A DNA stretch of 64,000 bases, taken from assembly GCF_000523235.1 (NCBI RefSeq), contig NZ_CP006850.1, positions 4,154,001 through 4,218,000 on the forward strand. The letters are read 5' to 3'. Below are positions 52,212 through 61,410 of this stretch, in pieces. The notes below the pieces were generated by a model. The model made no database searches. It was not told the DNA's origin and saw only the letters and a program-made list of their open reading frames with translations. Source of the stretch: Nocardia nova SH22a (GTDB lineage: Bacteria > Actinomycetota > Actinomycetes > Mycobacteriales > Mycobacteriaceae). Within the stretch, counting starts at the first letter, position 1. Each line of letters begins with the position of its first letter. The position numbers and the translations under genes were made by a program.

Positions 52212-53840
52212 TCAGTTGGCGTCGCCGGAGGGGTCCAGGGTCGTCTCGCTCAGCCAACGGCGTTCCGCCGCATCGCGATCGGCGTCTTCGTGGGCCACCC
52301 GACGCAGTTCGACCTTGTTCACCTTGCGCACGGTCGATCGCGGGAGTTCGCGCACGACATAGACCGCGCGCGGAACCTTGAAGTCCGCCAGCATCTCCGC
52401 ACACCTCGCCCGCACCCGGTCGGGGAGGTCCGGACGCGGATCGGACGCCACCACGAATGCGACGGGGACTTCGTCCAGCCGCTCATCCGGGCGGGAGACG
52501 ACGGCGACCTCGGCGACACCGGGCACCAGACGGACCACCCGTTCCACCTCCGATGCCGCGACATTCTCGGCCCCGACGCGGAGCATGTCCTTGACGCGGT
52601 CGACGAAGCTCAGATGACCGTCCGCGTGCGGGACGACCAGATCGCCGGTGCGGAACCAGCCTCGCTCGTCGAAGCTGTCGGCGGTGGCCGCCGGATCGTC
52701 GAGGTATTCCTGGAACAGCGACAGGCCGCGACGCCCCCGGACGATCAGATTGCCAGTTTCTTCGGGCTCGACCGGTGTCACCCCGTCGTCGCGGACCACC
52801 GCGACGCGATATTCGGGTGCCGGACGGCCCATCGACATCGGCAGATTCGGGGTGAACGGGTCCCCGACGATCGGATGGCTGATGGTCTCGGTCATCCCCC
52901 ACCAGCCGAGCGTCTTGATGCCGTAGAGCTTGTCGTGCGGCATATCGCACAGGCCGGTGCCGAACATCCGATACGGCGAGCCCCCGGCGGGCGGACCACC
53001 CGCCAGGGTGGCGATCGCGGGCGGGCTCAACGACAGCCACGTGCAGCCGTGTCGCAGCGAGACGTCCCAGAATCGCGAGGTCGACCATTTGGGCACCAGC
53101 ACGAATCGCGCACCCACCCACAGGCTCGCCAGCACCGAATAGGCGAGGGCGTTGGTGTGGAACAGCGGCATGTGCACCAGATGGCAGTCGTCGGGATGCA
53201 GATCCTCGTGCACCGCGTTGACCCGCGCCCCCCACAGGGCGTTGGCGTGGGTCCACAGCACGCCTTTCGGGCGCGAGGTGGTGCCCGAGGTGTACTGCAC
53301 ACTCATCGGCTGCGCCGAATCCAGCGGCACCGGTTCCAGGTCGTCGGGATTGCCCCGCAACGAGGCGAACGACGATGCGGCGTCGGGCCGCTGTCCCGGT
53401 CCGGCCGGTACGCCCGCGTCGTTGCCGGTCGACACGATCCAGCCCAGTCCCGGTGCTCCGGCGGCCAGCGTCGCGGCCAACCGGGGCTGGGTGATCGCGC
53501 CGACCGCGCCGCAGTGCTCGGCGAAATAGCCGATCTCGTCGGGCGCCGACCGGGAGTTGGTGGTGACGGCCACCGCGCCGATGGCCGCGCACGCCAGCCA
53601 GGAGATGACGAATTCGGGGCAGTTCTCGAGGTGGATGATCACCCGATCGCCCACCCGCACACCGCGGGCGCGCAGGCCCACCGCGACGGCGGCGGCATCG
53701 CGCAACAGGTCGCTGTAGCTCCAGGTGGCACCGACTCCTTGGTAGGGATGCCACACCATGGCGGGACGGTCGTTTCGCACCGCGGCGCGGGAGACCAGCA
53801 GGTCCCACACGGTCATCCCCGTGAATGGATGCAATCGCAT
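52212..53840 (-). CDS. AMP-forming acyl-CoA ligase (cluster C)
   Basis: 542 residues of the ANL superfamily: VQYTSGTTSRPKGVLWTHAN (P-loop), GWWGMTETI, WFRTGDLVVPHADGH, VDRVKDMLRVGAENVAASEVE, and a C-terminal STVRKVNKVELR with the catalytic Lys. Closest in style to the CaiC/crotonobetaine- and medium-chain acyl-CoA ligases. It probably activates the cluster C acid for beta-oxidation. ATG at 53840 with GGAGGAA upstream. Confidence 0.87.
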   Translation of the reverse strand: MRLHPFTGMTVWDLLVSRAAVRNDRPAMVWHPYQGVGATWSYSDLLRDAAAVAVGLRARGVRVGDRVIIHLENCPEFVISWLACAAIGAVAVTTNSRSAPDEIGYFAEHCGAVGAITQPRLAATLAAGAPGLGWIVSTGNDAGVPAGPGQRPDAASSFASLRGNPDDLEPVPLDSAQPMSVQYTSGTTSRPKGVLWTHANALWGARVNAVHEDLHPDDCHLVHMPLFHTNALAYSVLASLWVGARFVLVPKWSTSRFWDVSLRHGCTWLSLSPPAIATLAGGPPAGGSPYRMFGTGLCDMPHDKLYGIKTLGWWGMTETISHPIVGDPFTPNLPMSMGRPAPEYRVAVVRDDGVTPVEPEETGNLIVRGRRGLSLFQEYLDDPAATADSFDERGWFRTGDLVVPHADGHLSFVDRVKDMLRVGAENVAASEVERVVRLVPGVAEVAVVSRPDERLDEVPVAFVVASDPRPDLPDRVRARCAEMLADFKVPRAVYVVRELPRSTVRKVNKVELRRVAHEDADRDAAERRWLSETTLDPSGDAN

Positions 53841-53900
53841 CGCAATTCCTCCGTACACGCTGTGCCGGTGCCATCGTCGGCGACCGCACCGGCGCGGTTG

Positions 53901-55100
53901 TCAATCGAGTTCGGTGCCGACGATGCTGATGAAGCTGACGCACGCACCCGGTTGGCCGCCGAGGTTGTGGGTGAGGCCGCGGCGGCGGCCGTCGGTCACC
54001 GTGGCCAGCGCCCGCTCCGGCGGCGCTTCACCGCGCAGCTGCAGCCAGCATTCGAACAGCATGCGCAGACCCGACGCGCCGATCGGATGTCCGAAGCTCT
54101 TCAGACCGCCGTCCGGATTGACCGGGAAGTCGCCGTCGCGGTCGAACGCGCCGGCCAGCACGTCCTTCCACGCCTGTCCCCGGGCGGAGAAGCCGAGGTC
54201 CTCCATCAGCACCAGCTCGGTCGGGGTGAAGCAGTCGTGCACCTCCGCCAGCGCCAATTCCCTTCGCGGATCACTGATTCCGGCCTGCCGGTAGGCGTCG
54301 GCGGCGCACCGCACGACCTCCTCGAGGTGGGTGTAGTCGAATCCGTCGTCGGTGGGTCCGGTGGCCGGACCTGCGACGAACGACAGCGCCTTCACATACA
54401 GCGGGTTGTCGGTGTAGCGGTGGGCGTCCTCGGCGCGCACGATGATCGCCGCCGCCGATCCGTCGCTGACCCCCGAACAATCGAATACGCCCAGCTGCCC
54501 CGAGATCGGGCGGCTGTTCTTGATCGTTTCGATCGGAACTTCCTTGCGGAACTGCGCGCGCGGGTTCACCGCACCGTTGGCGTGGTTCTTCCAGGCGATC
54601 CGCGCGAGCACATCCTTCATCTGCTCGGCGGACAATCCGTAGGCGCCCGCGTAGGCGGGGGCGAGCAGGCTGAACATCGACGGACCTGTCAGCGCCGGAT
54701 CGGTGCCGTCGTGGGCGGGCGGGATATTGACCAGGCCGGAATATCCGGAGTCCTTGAGTTTCTCCACGCCGACCGCCATGGCGGTGTCGTAGGCGCCCGA
54801 CGCGACCGCGTAGCACGCGTTGCGGAAGGCGTCACTGCCTGTGGCGCAATAGTTCTCGTTGCGCGAGACCGGCTTGTAGTCCAGTCGCAGCGGCCGCGAC
54901 ACCGCCAGCCCGCTCTCCCCGGAACCCATACTGCCCAGCCAGAACGCATCGACGTCCGCGATACCGATACCCGCCGATGTGCTCGCGTCGGTGGCCGCTT
55001 CGATCAGCAGATCGTCGGTGCTCTTGTCCCAGTGTTCGGCGAAGCGGGTGCAACCCATTCCCACGATCGCCACGCGATCGCGAATACCGTGTGATGTCAT
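53901..55100 (-). CDS. SCP-x/Ltp-type thiolase
   Basis: 399 residues of the thiolase superfamily, lipid-transfer/SCP2 branch: VAIVGMGCTRFAEHW, NYCATGSDAFRNACYAV with the nucleophilic Cys, EVHDCFTPTEL with a catalytic His, LKSFGHPIGASGLRMLFE, and LGGQPGACVSFIS with the second Cys. All four active positions are present. The GHPIGA motif marks it as thiolase-like rather than a synthase. It lies 7 bp after the fused HMG-synthase-like/DUF35 gene, echoing the archaeal thiolase/HMG-CoA synthase/DUF35 complex and the Ltp2-ChsH2 aldolase. Confidence 0.87.
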   Translation of the reverse strand: MTSHGIRDRVAIVGMGCTRFAEHWDKSTDDLLIEAATDASTSAGIGIADVDAFWLGSMGSGESGLAVSRPLRLDYKPVSRNENYCATGSDAFRNACYAVASGAYDTAMAVGVEKLKDSGYSGLVNIPPAHDGTDPALTGPSMFSLLAPAYAGAYGLSAEQMKDVLARIAWKNHANGAVNPRAQFRKEVPIETIKNSRPISGQLGVFDCSGVSDGSAAAIIVRAEDAHRYTDNPLYVKALSFVAGPATGPTDDGFDYTHLEEVVRCAADAYRQAGISDPRRELALAEVHDCFTPTELVLMEDLGFSARGQAWKDVLAGAFDRDGDFPVNPDGGLKSFGHPIGASGLRMLFECWLQLRGEAPPERALATVTDGRRRGLTHNLGGQPGACVSFISIVGTELD

Positions 55101-55107
55101 CGTCGTA

Positions 55108-56529
55108 TCACTCCTCCTCGGCGCGGTCTTCGCGGACCGGCCGGGCTTTCCAGAAATAGTTGTGCACGCCGTCGGCGGTCGTATACAGCCGCCGGAAGGT
55201 CAGCTCCACCCGGTCGCCGACCGCGACCACGGCCGGATCGCAGTCGGTCAGCTGGCATTGCAGCCGTCCGCCGCCGTCCAGGTCGATCACGGCCGCCACT
55301 ACCGGCGGCGCGATGGAGAAGGCCAAATGGTCCACGGCGAAGGTTCGGATCGTGCCACCCACATCGGCCAGCGGTTCCCGTGTCATCCGATCGACCGCAT
55401 GGCACTGCCGGCACACCCGGGCCGGAGGCAGATGACGCGTCCTGCATTCCACGCACCGGCTCGCGGTGAAGGCGAACTTCCACTGCGCGTTGCGCTGGGA
55501 CGGCGGGGCCGCCGGGCGGTCCGGGTCCGGGCGGCGCGGCGGTTCCCGTCGCAGCATCCCGCGCCACACCAGGAAGTCCTCGTATCCCATTGGCGTACCG
55601 TCGATTTGCGAACGCACCGAGGGAGCCGGGCGGGCCGCCTCGCCGACTCGTAGCAGCAGGCAGTCGGCTCCGTCGGCCAGGGCGAGAACCGCGATCAGCT
55701 CACCGGGGCGGGCGTCGTCGAGCGCATCGACGAGGAGCAGTGCGGGATGGGCGGCGCCGGTCACGCCCAGGGCCGCGCTTCGGTCGTCTGCCACTCGGGC
55801 CTTCTCGACCCCGCAGGAGCGGGCCACGGTCGCCACAGCGCGCGGGTGCGTTCCGGTGACGATCAGCCGATCGATGGCATCGACCGCGACTCCGGCGTGT
55901 TTGATCGCGTCCGCGAACGCCTCCTGTGCCAGTTCGGCGTAGACGGTCTCACCGAAACGCTCCTCCCACACATGCGAATACGATTCGCCCGGAATGCGCC
56001 AGCGATCCAGGAATTCGGCGGTCGCGGTACCGATCCCGGCCAGTTCCGCGAGGAACGGTCCCTCGTCGGAGAACACCAGCGCGGCCGCACCGTCGCCGCC
56101 GCTGCGCTCGTCCCCCGACCCCGGCAGTCCGGTGCGGATATCCGCCGCCACCGCCAGCGCGGCCGCACCGCGGCTCGCCGCACCGGCGGCCGCACGCAGT
56201 GCGCCCACGCCGCCGCGTACCGATCCGGCCATGTCGAAAGCGGCGCAGCCAGAGGGCAGTCCCAGCGCCGCGTGGACGGTCGTCGCATTCGTCTTGTCCG
56301 CGTAGGCGGGCACGCTGGTCGCGAACACGACCTCGTCGATCGGCGCTCCGGTGTGGCCGCGCAGTGCGCGCCGCGCCGCCTCCACCCCGAGCGAGGTGGT
56401 GTCCTCGTCGTATCCGGCGACCGACCGGGTGCCCGTCGCACCGGGACCGGCGAATGCTTGCCGCGCCAGCCGGTGAACGGGCACATAGGCGCCGGCCGCG
56501 ACAATTCCTACAGGTGCGCGAGTGGTCAT
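55108..56529 (-). CDS. HMG-CoA-synthase-like domain fused to DUF35 (zinc ribbon/OB fold)
   Basis: 473 residues. Residues 5-300 have a KAS III/HMG-CoA synthase-type fold (GIVAAGAYVPVHRL, TTSLGVEAARRAL, VVFATSVPAY, DGAAALVFSDEGP). Residues 355-465 are DUF35: a CxxC-x10-CxxC zinc ribbon (C359, C362, C373, C376), then an OB fold ending in VELTFRRLY. The loop that carries the catalytic Cys in HMG-CoA synthases (A-C-K-A-G-T-A) reads G-S-V-R-G-G-V, putting S103 at that place. The domain may therefore be a scaffold or catalyse another reaction. The DUF35 part probably bridges CoA between this protein and the adjacent thiolase. ATG with GGAG upstream. Confidence 0.75.
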   Translation of the reverse strand: MTTRAPVGIVAAGAYVPVHRLARQAFAGPGATGTRSVAGYDEDTTSLGVEAARRALRGHTGAPIDEVVFATSVPAYADKTNATTVHAALGLPSGCAAFDMAGSVRGGVGALRAAAGAASRGAAALAVAADIRTGLPGSGDERSGGDGAAALVFSDEGPFLAELAGIGTATAEFLDRWRIPGESYSHVWEERFGETVYAELAQEAFADAIKHAGVAVDAIDRLIVTGTHPRAVATVARSCGVEKARVADDRSAALGVTGAAHPALLLVDALDDARPGELIAVLALADGADCLLLRVGEAARPAPSVRSQIDGTPMGYEDFLVWRGMLRREPPRRPDPDRPAAPPSQRNAQWKFAFTASRCVECRTRHLPPARVCRQCHAVDRMTREPLADVGGTIRTFAVDHLAFSIAPPVVAAVIDLDGGGRLQCQLTDCDPAVVAVGDRVELTFRRLYTTADGVHNYFWKARPVREDRAEEE

Positions 56530-56564
56530 CTTCTCCTCGTATTCCTCAGGGGGCTCCGGGCGGT

Positions 56565-57338
56565 TCACGCGAGCACGCTTCCGCCGTCGACGTGCAGACA
56601 TGCCCCGGTCGTGTAGTCGGCTTCGCGGGACGCCAGATACGAGACCGCGGCGGCGACCTCCACCGGCCGGCCGAACCGCGGTATCGGCAACCTGTCCAGT
56701 CCGTAGTCCGCACCATCGGTCATGGCCGAGGCAATCGGCCCGGGCGCCACCGCATTACAGGTGATGCCCCAATATCCGACCTGGCGTGCGATCCATCGAG
56801 TCAGGTTGATGGCACCGGCCTTCGCCGAGGCATACGCCGCACCCGAGCGGCCGCCCTCGCCGGACCGGTCGATCGGACCGATTCCGCCGACCAGTCCGGA
56901 CACCGACGCGATGTTCACCAGACGCCCCCAGCCCTGCTCACGCATGTACGGAAAGACCGCGGCCTGACAAGCGAACGCGATGGCGGTGAGATTGGTGTCG
57001 ACATCGCGTCGCCAGGTCTGCGGTGTCAGATCCGCGAATGACTCGCGGCCGCAGGTGCCCGCACAGTTGACGAGAATCTCGAGACTTCCGTATTCGCGGG
57101 CCACGCCGTGAATCACGGTGCGCAGGGCAGCCAGGTCACCTACGTCGACCCGCCGGGCGTCGGCCGCCCCGATATCGGTCGCGGTCTGGTCCACGTGATC
57201 GGCGAGATCGAGCAGGATCACCTGGTCACCGTCGGCGATGAGTCGTTCGGCGATGGCTCGGCCGATCCCCTGCGCCGAACCGGTGACCACGGCCGTGCGT
57301 GACTCACCTTGCGTCCGTGCGAAATCGGATGCGGTCAC
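56565..57338 (-). CDS. Short-chain dehydrogenase/reductase
   Basis: 257 residues, classical SDR: TAVVTGSAQGIGRAIAERL, VNCAGTCGRES, NIASVSGLVGG, YASAKAG (YxxxK), TTGACLHVDGGS. The acidic residue in ILLDLAD suggests NAD(H). The GTG start at 57338 overlaps the SMP-30 stop by 4 nt (GTGA). Third SDR of the operon. Confidence 0.86.
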   Translation of the reverse strand: MTASDFARTQGESRTAVVTGSAQGIGRAIAERLIADGDQVILLDLADHVDQTATDIGAADARRVDVGDLAALRTVIHGVAREYGSLEILVNCAGTCGRESFADLTPQTWRRDVDTNLTAIAFACQAAVFPYMREQGWGRLVNIASVSGLVGGIGPIDRSGEGGRSGAAYASAKAGAINLTRWIARQVGYWGITCNAVAPGPIASAMTDGADYGLDRLPIPRFGRPVEVAAAVSYLASREADYTTGACLHVDGGSVLA

Positions 57339-58225
57339 TGCGACATCCCGGTCGCCAGCGATGCCGCGTCGATGCGACCACCGAGTCCCGCCCGGGCCGC
57401 CTCCGGTTCGGTCGTCGGTGCGGTGCACAGGAACAGCGTCCGATCGTCCTCCCCGCCGACGGCGCAGGCGATGCAGGTCTGATCGGTGGAGACACGACCG
57501 GTCTCCTCGCCTCCGAAGGTGACCCGGCGGGCCTGCGATTTCACCGGGTCCGAAACCCACACGGCGCCTGCGCCATCCAGGCCGATCCCGTCCGGATAGA
57601 AACCCAGCGGCCACGTCTCGCGGCGAGACAGCGAACCGTCCGGCGCGATGTCGAATACCGCGAGCCGCGCGGCGAATGTTTCCGCGACGATCAGGGTCCG
57701 GCTCGACTCGTCGACGACGATGCCGTTCGGGAACACCAGGTCGTGTGCGGCCACTCGCGACGATCCATCCGGATCCACCACCAGCAGACGACTCGTGACC
57801 GGCACGTCGAGCGCGGGCGCTTCGCCGGAGAACCAGTTCGCCGCCACCTGCGGATCGGAATCGAACCATTCGTGCGCGTCGAATCCCATCTCACCGACAT
57901 AGGCCCGACCCGCGGCGTCGACCCACATGTCGTTCAGCAGACTCGGAACCTCGTCCGACAGGTCCGCATGCACCACGAGCCCCGAATCGTCCTGGCGCAG
58001 GATTCGCCGCTGGTCCTGCACCACGACCAGCAGTCGCCCGTCCGGGAGCCAGCCGATCCCTCCGGCCTGCCCCGGAAGATCGGCCATGACCTCGGCCTTT
58101 CCGTCGGGCCCCACGGCAATCACCTGGTATTGGTGCATATCGACGAACCACAACCGGCCCGCATGCCACCGCGGGCTCTCGGTCATCGCGTAGCCGGAAC
58201 TCAGAGGCGACGCCACTGTCAACAT
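57335..58225 (-). CDS. SMP-30/gluconolactonase family protein
   Basis: 296 residues, six-bladed beta-propeller lactonase: ESPRWHAGRLWFVD (metal Glu), LLNDMWVDAAGRAYVG (Asn/Asp), FPNGIVVDESSRTLIVAET, YPDGIGLDGAGAVWVS (catalytic Asp). It hydrolyses lactones, so it could open a lactone produced by the luciferase-like monooxygenase in the same operon. First gene of the long minus operon; TetR-type operators C3 and C4 lie upstream. Confidence 0.85.
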   Translation of the reverse strand: MLTVASPLSSGYAMTESPRWHAGRLWFVDMHQYQVIAVGPDGKAEVMADLPGQAGGIGWLPDGRLLVVVQDQRRILRQDDSGLVVHADLSDEVPSLLNDMWVDAAGRAYVGEMGFDAHEWFDSDPQVAANWFSGEAPALDVPVTSRLLVVDPDGSSRVAAHDLVFPNGIVVDESSRTLIVAETFAARLAVFDIAPDGSLSRRETWPLGFYPDGIGLDGAGAVWVSDPVKSQARRVTFGGEETGRVSTDQTCIACAVGGEDDRTLFLCTAPTTEPEAARAGLGGRIDAASLATGMSQ

Positions 58226-58275
58226 CCAGTACTCACTTTCTCGACGCTGAATCCGCAGACGCCCTTCCGGCCGTC

Positions 58276-58299
58276 TGTGTACCGATCAGTCAATACACA
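58276..58299. promoter_or_regulatory. TetR operator-like element C3
   Basis: TGTGTACCGATCAGTCAATACACA: outer arms TGTGTA and ATACACA are inverted around ACCGATCAGT, which differs by one base from the C1 core. About 50 bp upstream of the SMP-30 start. Confidence 0.6.
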
Positions 58300-58333
58300 A
58301 TAAGATCGTGATCGGCTTCACGTCAACCACCGG

Positions 58334-58352
58334 GTATAGATCGATCGGTACT
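58334..58352. promoter_or_regulatory. TetR operator-like element C4
   Basis: GTATAGATCGATCGGTACT carries the GATCGGTAC half shared with C1. It lies 58 bp from C3, probably a second site of the same promoter region. Confidence 0.45.
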
Positions 58353-58925
58353 CGGCCGGGTCGCAAACGCCCCGGCGGGCTCGCATCGGGCGGGCTGCCG
58401 CTGCCGCCGCACAACTCTTCGCGCCGGATCCGCCGAGCAGCCGATGCGGAAACTCGCGCACACCCGGCTCGGTGTCAGGCTCGATTGGTCGATTCGCAGC
58501 GTCTCGCGGGCACGCGGGTATGAAGACGAGCACGACGGCCAGAACCCGAATCTGTTGAGCACCAGGAGGATTCTGGATTCACACCTTCATGGAACCCTGA
58601 ATCTCGCGGTCGCATACAGCTTCGTGTCACGAGCACGGCTCGGTCATGAAGATCTTCTCCATGGACGGCATCGCGCGCCGGAGTTCGCCGATGACTTGCG
58701 CGGCATGACGCAGGTTTCCGGGCGGGCAATAGGACGGCAATCCATTCGGATCGTCACCTGCGCCGGTAGCAGCCGAACCGGATAGTCATAGCCTATTGCC
58801 ATGAAATGGGGGCTCGGCGCGCGCTCCGGCGACTGTTCGGGCTGCCTCGATATCAGCGGAACTCGACGGGGCCGGAGGCGGGCGAGCCGACGGCGCTTCG
58901 ATGCCGACACCCGGACCGCGACAGA

Positions 58926-59258
58926 TTACCGCCTGCGCCCCCGGCCGTCGCGAGACAGACGGCCGGGCGATACACAGACTGTCTGGGAGTGGGTGCCGCG
59001 CCGCTGGCCGGGATCGCGATCGGTCTCGGCTGTGCGGGTAGGTCCTGATGCGCCGACAACCCGCACGACGGTGTCGGCCGGACAGTAGAACGTGCGTCGT
59101 GTCAGCTGGGTCGCCGACCGCTGGGCGAGGACGGCATTGCTGGGATCGCGCTGGAGCACCGACCCGCCGGGCAATCTGATGACGCCGTAGCCTGTTCGGT
59201 CAGGCCTACTGATCGGCACTGCGGAGAGTTCACCGCGATATCTATGCAGTCGGGTCAC
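58926..59258 (-). CDS. Uncertain small protein
   Basis: 110 codons from a GTG that overlaps the end of the next small gene. The middle (TGYGVIRLPGGSVLQRDPS and RRTFYCPADTVVRVVG) looks like ordered protein, but the C-terminal 35 residues are Arg/Gly-rich. The frame has no recognised family and may be truncated or spurious. Confidence 0.3.
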   Translation of the reverse strand: MTRLHRYRGELSAVPISRPDRTGYGVIRLPGGSVLQRDPSNAVLAQRSATQLTRRTFYCPADTVVRVVGASGPTRTAETDRDPGQRRGTHSQTVCVSPGRLSRDGRGRRR

Positions 59259-59469
59259 CGAACAGCTGTTCGCACGGTAGCCGCGGGAGAAGTCTCACGT
59301 CGCACAGCGGTCTGGTCGGCATTTCGACTGCCTCCCAACGCTTCAACTGCCATTCCGAGCAGAATGCGCGCGCCGCCGCCTGGGTGGCGCAGAAGTCGAA
59401 GGGCATTCCGCCCAGCCAGATTCGAACCTGTACATCGGTGTCGAATGGTCGGCGGGCGTGTGAGAACAT
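59242..59469 (-). CDS. Small hypothetical protein
   Basis: 75 residues from the ATG at 59469, with AGGGA upstream. The sequence is protein-like (VQVRIWLGGMPFDFCATQAAARAF, then WEAVEMPTRPLCDVRLLPRL) with two Cys and several Trp. It looks like the small orphan proteins common in Nocardia. No family recognised. It starts 38 bp beyond the thiolase stop on the same strand. Confidence 0.45.
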   Translation of the reverse strand: MFSHARRPFDTDVQVRIWLGGMPFDFCATQAAARAFCSEWQLKRWEAVEMPTRPLCDVRLLPRLPCEQLFGDPTA

Positions 59470-59506
59470 CGGTGTCGATCCCTGACGCAGTGTCCTGGAG
59501 GCGTTC

Positions 59507-60694
59507 TCACACTCGTACGATGAGTGCGTCGCCCTGACCGCCACCACCACACAGTGCCGCCGCGCCCACACCACCACCACGACGCTGCAACTCCAGTGCC
59601 AGATGCAGCACGATCCGCGCGCCCGACATCCCCAACGGATGACCGATCGCGATCGCACCACCGTTGACGTTCACCTTGCCCGGATCGATCCCCAACTTAC
59701 GGGTCGAAGCGATCCCGACCGCCGCGAACGCCTCGTTGATCTCCACCACATCCAAATCCGACGGTGAGATCCCCTCCCGCGCACACGCTTTCGCGATCGC
59801 GTTCGCGGGCTGCTCCTGCAACGTCGAATCCGGACCCGCCACCACACCCGCGGCACCGATCTCCGCAATCCAGGACAAACCCAGCGCCTGAGCCTTCTCC
59901 TTGCTCATCACCACCACCGCCGCCGCACCATCGGAAATCTGCGACGCCGTACCCGCAGTGATCGTGCCGTCCGCGGCGAACGAAGGACGCAACTTCGACA
60001 ACGACTCCACAGTCGTGTCCGCACGGATCCCCTCATCCTCGCTCACCACGACCGGATCACCCTTACGCTGCGGCACCGACACCGGCGTCACCTCGTCGGT
60101 GAACACCCCGTTCTTCCACGCCGCCGCGGCCTTCTGATGCGAACCCGCCGCGAACTCGTCCTGCTCCTGCCGGCCGATCCCGTCACCCGCGTTACGCGAC
60201 TCGGTCAACGCACCCATCGCCTGATCGGTGAAAATATCGTGCAACCCGTCAAAGGCCATATGGTCACGCAAGGTGACGTCACCGTATTTGAACCCGGTCC
60301 GGGACTTCTCCAGCATGTGCGGGGCCCGGCTCATCGACTCCTGCCCACCGGCCACCACGACCTCGTACTCACCGGCACGAATCAACTGATCCGCCAACGC
60401 GATCGCGTTGATACCCGACAAACACACCTTGTTCACCGTCAACGCCGGAACATCCATCGAAATACCACCAGCCACAGCCGCCTGCCGCGCCGGAATCTGA
60501 CCCGCCCCCGCCGTCAACACCTGCCCCATGATCACGTAATCGACCAACTCCGGCGAGACCCCACCGCGCTCCAACGCGGCCTCGATCGCGAAACCACCCA
60601 GATCCGAACCCGAGAACCCGGACAAACCACCGAGAAGACGCCCCACCGGAGTACGGGCGCCGGAAACAATCACAGAAGTACGTGCCTCAGACAT
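59507..60694 (-). CDS. Acetyl-CoA acetyltransferase (biosynthetic-type thiolase)
   Basis: 395 residues, standard thiolase: [34 protein letters not shown] with the nucleophilic Cys, [40 protein letters not shown] with the His, and [15 protein letters not shown] with the second Cys. Cleaves or forms acetoacetyl-CoA. The start overlaps the SCOT subunit B stop by 8 nt, so it is translated with it. This completes a ketone-body degradation module. Confidence 0.92.
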   Translation of the reverse strand: MSEARTSVIVSGARTPVGRLLGGLSGFSGSDLGGFAIEAALERGGVSPELVDYVIMGQVLTAGAGQIPARQAAVAGGISMDVPALTVNKVCLSGINAIALADQLIRAGEYEVVVAGGQESMSRAPHMLEKSRTGFKYGDVTLRDHMAFDGLHDIFTDQAMGALTESRNAGDGIGRQEQDEFAAGSHQKAAAAWKNGVFTDEVTPVSVPQRKGDPVVVSEDEGIRADTTVESLSKLRPSFAADGTITAGTASQISDGAAAVVVMSKEKAQALGLSWIAEIGAAGVVAGPDSTLQEQPANAIAKACAREGISPSDLDVVEINEAFAAVGIASTRKLGIDPGKVNVNGGAIAIGHPLGMSGARIVLHLALELQRRGGGVGAAALCGGGGQGDALIVRV

Positions 60695-61340
60695 GCGCTG
60701 CCACCTCGAGATCGACGATCAGTTCCGGTCCGGTCGCCGCCGCGATCTCCGCCACGGTGACCTCGGGCGCGAGCTCGCGCAGCACCAGGGTTCCGTCGCG
60801 GACGTCGATCACACCGAGGTCGGTGATGATCCGTTGCACGACAGCCTTTCCCGTCAACGGAAGCGTGCACTGTTCGACGATCTTGGCGCCGCCATCGCGG
60901 TCGGTGTGTTCCATGACCACGATGACGCGCCGGGCACCGTGCACCAGATCCATGGCGCCGCCCATGCCCTTGACCATCTTGCCCGGCACCATCCAGTTGG
61001 CCAGATCCCCGGATCGCGAGACCTGCATACCACCCAGCACCGCGGTATCGATGTGTCCGCCGCGGATCATGCCGAACGACAATGCCGAATCGAAGAACGC
61101 CGCACCGGGATTCACCGTCACGGTTTCCTTACCCGCGTTGATCAGATCGGGATCGACCTCATCCTCCTTCGGGTAAGGCCCGGTGCCCAGGATGCCGTTC
61201 TCCGAGTGGAGCACCACCTTCACACCGTCGGGAAGGTGGTTGGGGATCAACGTCGGCAACCCGATCCCCAAGTTCACATACTCGCCGTCGACCATCTCCG
61301 CCGCCGCACGGGCGGCCATCTGCTCCCGCGTCCAACTCAT
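60687..61340 (-). CDS. scoB: 3-oxoacid CoA-transferase subunit B
   Basis: 217 residues: [16 protein letters not shown], then [14 protein letters not shown] with the catalytic Glu (SENG), [15 protein letters not shown] and TDLGVIDV. Transfers CoA from succinyl-CoA to acetoacetate or related 3-oxo acids. SCOT-like rather than a PcaJ 3-oxoadipate enzyme by overall sequence; this assignment is moderate. ATG with AAAGGA upstream. Confidence 0.88.
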   Translation of the reverse strand: MSWTREQMAARAAAEMVDGEYVNLGIGLPTLIPNHLPDGVKVVLHSENGILGTGPYPKEDEVDPDLINAGKETVTVNPGAAFFDSALSFGMIRGGHIDTAVLGGMQVSRSGDLANWMVPGKMVKGMGGAMDLVHGARRVIVVMEHTDRDGGAKIVEQCTLPLTGKAVVQRIITDLGVIDVRDGTLVLRELAPEVTVAEIAAATGPELIVDLEVAAHV

Positions 61341-61410
61341 GCTGCGTCCTTTCCGGCCTGAGCGGGGCGCTGCGTGGTGACGCTCCGCTGCCTCCTTCGC
61401 GCCTGACCGC

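Larger units (their letters stand above)
58226..58925. other. Regulatory gap and remnant stretch
   Basis: The first 130 bp hold operator elements C3 and C4 and the promoter of the minus operon. At 58627-58785 a minus-strand frame ends in a plausible protein tail (LRHAAQVIGELRRAMPSMEK) but has a stop and no start upstream, so it looks like the end of a lost gene. The rest shows no supported coding sequence. Confidence 0.4.

Noticed and set aside
52290..55094. 934-codon open frame on the plus strand
   Set aside because: It lies antisense to the ligase and thiolase genes, which have complete family motifs. Its own sequence is His/Arg/Gly-rich with no domain: a high-GC antisense shadow.
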